From Agapetus fuscipes (lineage: Eukaryota; Arthropoda; Insecta; Trichoptera; Glossosomatidae), in contig OX637356.1 in the NCBI GenBank assembly GCA_951799405.1, positions 8,455,229 to 8,519,228 of the forward strand: a DNA stretch of 64,000 bases. Direction: 5' to 3'. Position numbers and translations under genes: made by a program. Shown piece by piece: positions 60,126 to 64,000 of this stretch. Numbering within the stretch: position 1 is the stretch's first letter; each line of letters starts with the position of its first letter. The notes under the pieces were generated by a model. That model was given only the letters and a program-made list of their open reading frames with translations. It did not search any database and was not told where the DNA came from.

Positions 60126-62699
60126 CTGGATTTTAAGATTGGTGGTTCTTTAATATCTTTGAAACGTATGTACATAGATAAAAGATTTGTATAACGACTA
60201 GAAGAGAAATTTCCTTAAAAATTTCCGCTCCTGTAGAAACTAGGAACCTCTTTTCAATCACGACTGATCGATCGATAAAGCGTCTATAAATTTAAGTCGC
60301 AAATAAAATAAAAAGTCAAACCCTCACAAAGGTGTGATTCTAATAACGTGAAGCGATGAAAGGCTCGGGAAGTGAGAAAATGTGTTACGAAGGGAAATCC
60401 ATGAAAGAAAGTGGATTAATTTGGCTGGAGGAACGAACCCTGAAGGTTTACGGGTTTATTGGAATCAGTCACTGAAAAAAAGGCGTAAGTATACAAAAGA
60501 AGGTCCGGCAAAATGCAGTTAGATTGGACCTGTAACCGAAGGGTCCTATACTTACAATGTAAACGGACAATGAAAATTTAACATAGTTTTCAGGTTTTAT
60601 TTCGAAGAGATTTATAGAAAATATGAGTTATTCTTTACTCGCAACATTGATTGATTTTAACAATTTTTTAGGTAAAAATCACAATTTTATCGGTTCTCAA
60701 ACCATCACCAAGGTCAAAGTATCTCATGAATATGTTTTAAAGGGTTTGGTGGTATATGAATGTTAAATTAATTAATTATTGTATGAATAATTAACACTTA
60801 TTTATTACTCAATGTTCCTTCCCGGACTAGTCATGGCCTCTTAGATCAACCGCTGTCAACGCTGTCTGTCGCTTTTCTTGTCTAGTCCCATACTCATACC
60901 GCACAAGAGTCTGTCACAAAGCTGTTTAATTATTTTAATCTCTTTCGTGAATTTGAACGATTTCCTTTAATTACTACCTGAAAATTCAAGTTCACATCAA
61001 AGTTATTGAAACATTTCTAAAAACGTTTTTTGAAAAAGGTTTTATCAATAAAATCATCTGCTATTTATTGTTATTGCTACTACTTGACATCTGATATTAA
61101 TTGTTTTTCACGGAGTTCTTTGATGAAGATCTTATAAATTTTATTTGTAATTCAGAGTCGCTAGTACACTGAATATAAACTATCATTAGGGTTTTCGAGT
61201 TGTAATCGGAATTTCATTAAGATATAAAAAAAACTTTTAACTCAGTTGTTAACACGATTATATGGTTCACATAAAATTTGTATTCTTTATTTTGAATCTT
61301 AACAAAAATTATAATTAAAATCGAATTTAAAAAAATATATTTAGTTGGTTTCTGACTTTGAATAGCACAGTGGCTTTTTACACCCACGATTCAAGACTTC
61401 CACGAAACACACACATATCAATCGTTTCTAGAAAATGTAGTGTGAAAAATAGATTTCATAATGGAATAGGGTTTGAGAACATAAAAATATTCAAAGATAA
61501 TAAAAATATTAGTTTTGCGTCACTGCCAAACATCTTTTCCGAGTGATGTATGGAAATGGGGTTTTCGTAGAATTTTAAAATATTTGAGAAAAAAGCTGTA
61601 TGATTTATTACATTGCGAATAGAGAAACTAAAAAAAAACACTTATTTTCTTACAATGCATACACAAAAAATACTACGAGTGTATATAGGATGGTCATCAG
61701 AAACATTAGAGGTCGCAAAACGTTGCACTGTTCTGCATTTTTTGGTGTATTTTTAGGATAGATACCAGTCAAGTAAAACCAAGTATGCCACTTCGAAAGA
61801 CTTGCGCTAACTACAGGACAAAAAAAACTGAGTTCTTTTGAGTTTTGGCCCATAACTTCTAAAAAACCTATATACCTGAAAAGTTGTTCGAAGAACTTTT
61901 ATAGAAGACACAATTTCCTAAAACTCAACGGTAACCACAGCTTTGTTTACTTAATAGATACTGAGATATATGACTTCAAAACATAGCTACTTTTTCCAAT
62001 AGTACAAAATTGTAACCTAACCTAACTTAACACTTTTAAAAAAGACACATTTTCCATAAATTCAAAGGTAGCCACAGCTTTTTAAATTGAATAGATTATG
62101 TAATAAATAACTTTAAAAAATGGCTTTTTGTTTCCAATAGTACGATGTTGTAATTTTTTTCATGATCTTTCAAGCAAAATATCGGTAAAGACACTTCTAA
62201 ACAAAAGAGAGATCTTGTGTTTCCGCCATACCACTGTCTCGCGTTGTAGGTTCTTTAACCAAGATATTTTCCTTTGACCTGGAGCTCATCTTCCCTCAAT
62301 TTTTCTCTAAATGGTGAAAAGCAGGAGTGACTATTACTCATAATCTGGCTAAAATAAACCAGATCCTGTTATTTCATACCCTATCTTTCAAAGTCTTATT
62401 ATAGTTTTATTAACTTCAATAAAAGCTATTTTTAGTCGCAGAAATAATCTGTAGGCTATCATAAAAAGGCTTGTTTACTCTGCTGTGAGCCCATCTCATG
62501 TATTTTGATTGATTTAATACGATATTTGTGTATTCAGCCGCTCGTATAAAAAATGATTTTTTATTTTACTTTATTTTGGTTCATAAACCTGATCTAGTTG
62601 TGGGTGGCCGTTCCACAAATTTCCATATATTATATTCATAGAAGAGCCAAAGATATTTGTGCTTTCTGTTGCTACAGGAAAAATTGGAGATTCAAATTG
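60126..62699. other. long stretch without a gene
   Basis: AT-rich. 60825-60915 repeats part of 48437-48560 (possible LINE). Two similar segments at about 61880-61990 and 62030-62130 (AGACACAATTTCCTAAAACTC / AGACACATTTTCCATAAATTC with CCACAGCTTT) look like a decayed direct duplication. Nothing else recognised. Confidence 0.4.
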
Positions 62700-62715
62700 G
62701 GATTGGAATTCTTTT

Positions 62716-63062
62716 CAGGAATCCTGTGCAGGAGACTCCTTAGATTTCAGGGACTCTCAGAAGTCTACGGCACGTGTTGTAGTGCCGCAGAAGTGCTAGT
62801 GATGTGGCGGTTGATGTCCTGAGCCTTTGTAAGATCGCTTTTAGTTGCGTAGAGTTGTGTTGTGTGTTGCGTTGGCTTCGTTTTGAGACACTGAAAAGAA
62901 GTGGCTATTGATATTGGTTTTGAATAGGACAAGGTCGAGGTGGGAATACAGATACCGGTAACTCGTTCGATATGCGGACAGTTTGGCAAAAGAATGAAGA
63001 AAAAAACAGGTTGCGAAAGTTTCCATATCGACTGCAAAGGGATGAATGTGAGAAAAAATGTG
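62716..63062 (-). mobile_element. LINE-J 5'-truncated, decayed copy
   Basis: AGGAGACTCCTTAGATTTCA, GTTGTAGTGCCGCAGAAGTG, and on the minus strand FFCQTVRISNELPVSVFPPR match the LINE-J C-terminus and 3' end. Confidence 0.75.
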
Positions 63063-63480
63063 CGGGTACGAAATAATTAAATTGAAGCGTTTGAATTATG
63101 GTTTTATTCAAATGTTATTTCAAAATAACATCGGGGAAATGTTTTTTCCGGATCGAGTGCTTTGAGGGAAAACACGGCAACCCCGAAAGGCTGTCGGCGG
63201 GTGACGTCACCCCGCCGAAATCTATTTCTCTTCGTGGCGTTTCAGATATAGTACTTATATTTTATTTACAGCCAAGACGTTTTAAGGCGAAAATTGTTTC
63301 GCCTGAGGGAAACACAGACAGTTCAACTTTCGTGAATGGAAAAAATAATCAAAGGAAAGCCATTTCCAAAAAAAAAAAAAACGATTTTCATTTCTCTACT
63401 TTTCTGATTTTTATTTGATGTAAATAGAGTAAGAAATATACCGATACCTTAAAGGTTAAACTGAAAAAGTGACATTAAAT
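63063..63480. other. no gene seen
   Basis: Includes GC-richer CGGCGGGTGACGTCACCCCG (63195-63214, a near-palindrome). A 106-codon frame at 63098-63418 has no recognised domain. Confidence 0.4.
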
Positions 63481-63483
63481 CGG

Positions 63484-63560
63484 TCCCTAGTCCAGAGGTA
63501 ACACTTCGGACTCGTAAATGGAAGGTTGTAGTTTCGCATCCCGGCGGAGCACCAAATATA
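63484..63560 (+). mobile_element. SINE-A head fragment
   Basis: CCTAGTCCAGAGGTAACACT, GGACTCGTAAATGGAAGGTT and CGCATCCCGGCGGAGCACC. Confidence 0.75.
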
Positions 63561-63570
63561 ATATATATAT

Positions 63571-63662
63571 ATTTTTTTTTTAAGAAAATCCTGTGCGGGA
63601 GACTCCCTAGATTCTGAAGACTCTAGGGGTCTATGACACTTGTTGTAGTGCCGCAGAGGTGT
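63571..63662 (-). mobile_element. LINE-J 3' end fragment
   Basis: T-run then CTGTGCGGGAGACTCCCTAG and ACTTGTTGTAGTGCCGCAGA; 90 bp. Confidence 0.8.
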
Positions 63663-63896
63663 ACGAGCTTGGTCGTCGCTACAAAGCGCCAATACTCAAG
63701 CAAGACCCAGTTGCTGTAAGGCTGGATGGACCCTTGGTGACCGGTCATTGGTAAAGGCTTATGAATTCTTCAACCCAGCGAAGAGCACATTCGAAATATT
63801 AATGGTATTTTTGTGTGCTCCGCCGGGATCCGAATCCACAACCTTCCATTTACGAGTCCGAAGTGTTGCCACTACGGACTACGGACCGGTCCGAGA
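63663..63896 (-). mobile_element. SINE-A copy joined to a 5S-derived segment
   Basis: TACGAGCTTGGTCGTCGCTA to the head GTGCTCCGCCGGGATCCGAA ... ACGGACTACGGACCGGTCC. The 3' terminal part present in other copies (GGTGAGCGCTG) is cut off by the LINE-J fragment. Confidence 0.85.
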
Positions 63897-63897
63897 T

Positions 63898-63964
63898 GCC
63901 AACGACACGCGATGTACCTGAGCGGTCACCCATCCAAGTACTGACCACGCCCAATGTTGCTTAT
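63898..63964 (-). rRNA. 5S rRNA 3' part, SINE-associated fragment
   Basis: On the minus strand: AAGCAACATTGGGCGTGGTC, AGTACTTGGATGGGTGACCG, CTCAGGTACATCGCG and GTCGTTGGC. This is the last ~67 bases of a 5S rRNA, including the box C region GGATGGGTGACCG. The 5' half is absent. It ends one or two bases before the SINE-A tRNA head and is therefore probably part of a composite SINE rather than a ribosomal gene. Confidence 0.85.
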
Positions 63965-64000
63965 ATATTATATACTATTTATATTTTCATATTCGCTCTT
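63965..64000. other. right edge of window
   Basis: AT-rich sequence beyond the 5S fragment; it does not continue the 5S gene. Confidence 0.5.

Noticed and set aside
63898..63964. Functional 5S rRNA gene
   Set aside because: Only the 3' half is present and it is fused to a SINE.
1..64000. CRISPR array or bacterial operon
   Set aside because: No regularly spaced direct repeats with unique spacers; all repeats are transposon families or short tandem duplications.

Overview
The window reads as intergenic, transposon-dense DNA from an animal nuclear genome, most likely an arthropod and probably an insect. It is AT-rich. It combines a DIRS-like tyrosine-recombinase retrotransposon, a Penelope-like element, Jockey-group LINEs, Gypsy-type solo LTRs, tRNA-derived SINEs, and hAT, piggyBac-type and foldback MITEs. 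No bacterial-style operons, CRISPR array, intact tRNA or intact rRNA gene were seen. The species cannot be named from the sequence.

Layout. 454-5644 is an almost end-to-end DIRS-like element: 191-bp inverted repeats, an internal complementary region, and broken gag, RT-RNase H and tyrosine-recombinase reading frames. 5.6-9 kb holds a SINE split by a 5'-truncated LINE and a Gypsy-type solo LTR. 9.2-11.2 kb (minus strand) is a 5'-truncated Penelope-like element coding for RT plus a GIY-YIG endonuclease. 11-51 kb is a mosaic of short repeats named here by letter: SINE-A and SINE-B (tRNA heads with A and B boxes), SINE-C (about 240 bp, more than 25 copies, tail based on GATTA), SINE-D (Ser/Leu-type tRNA head), LINE-J (5'-truncated), MITE-F/G/H/K foldback families, two more solo LTRs, two hAT elements and a 140-bp piggyBac-type MITE. 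51.7-55.0 kb (minus) holds the only long intact frame, a 983-residue endonuclease-RT protein of a Jockey-group LINE. 59172-59409 (minus) is the best candidate for a host-gene exon: an initiating ATG and a signal-peptide-like segment between a good splice acceptor and a consensus donor. The right edge has a 5S-rRNA-derived segment fused to a SINE-A tRNA head.

How it fits together. Almost everything is explained by retrotransposition and DNA transposition, with several insertion-into-insertion events that give relative ages: SINE-C into SINE-C, SINE-D into SINE-C, LINE-J into SINE-B, and repeats inside a hAT element. Target-site duplications could be read for three solo LTRs (ATAT, ATAT, ATAA), two hAT elements (8 bp), one piggyBac-type MITE (TTAA) and one SINE-C copy (7 bp). 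The least ordinary signals are a dispersed set of hammerhead-like CTGANGA-stem-GAAA motifs, often in foldback form and probably of Penelope origin; the DIRS element with apparently identical inverted repeats around decayed genes; and the 5S-tRNA composite. All family calls come from reading the sequence and its translations; no database search was possible, and repeat boundaries are approximate unless a duplication is cited.
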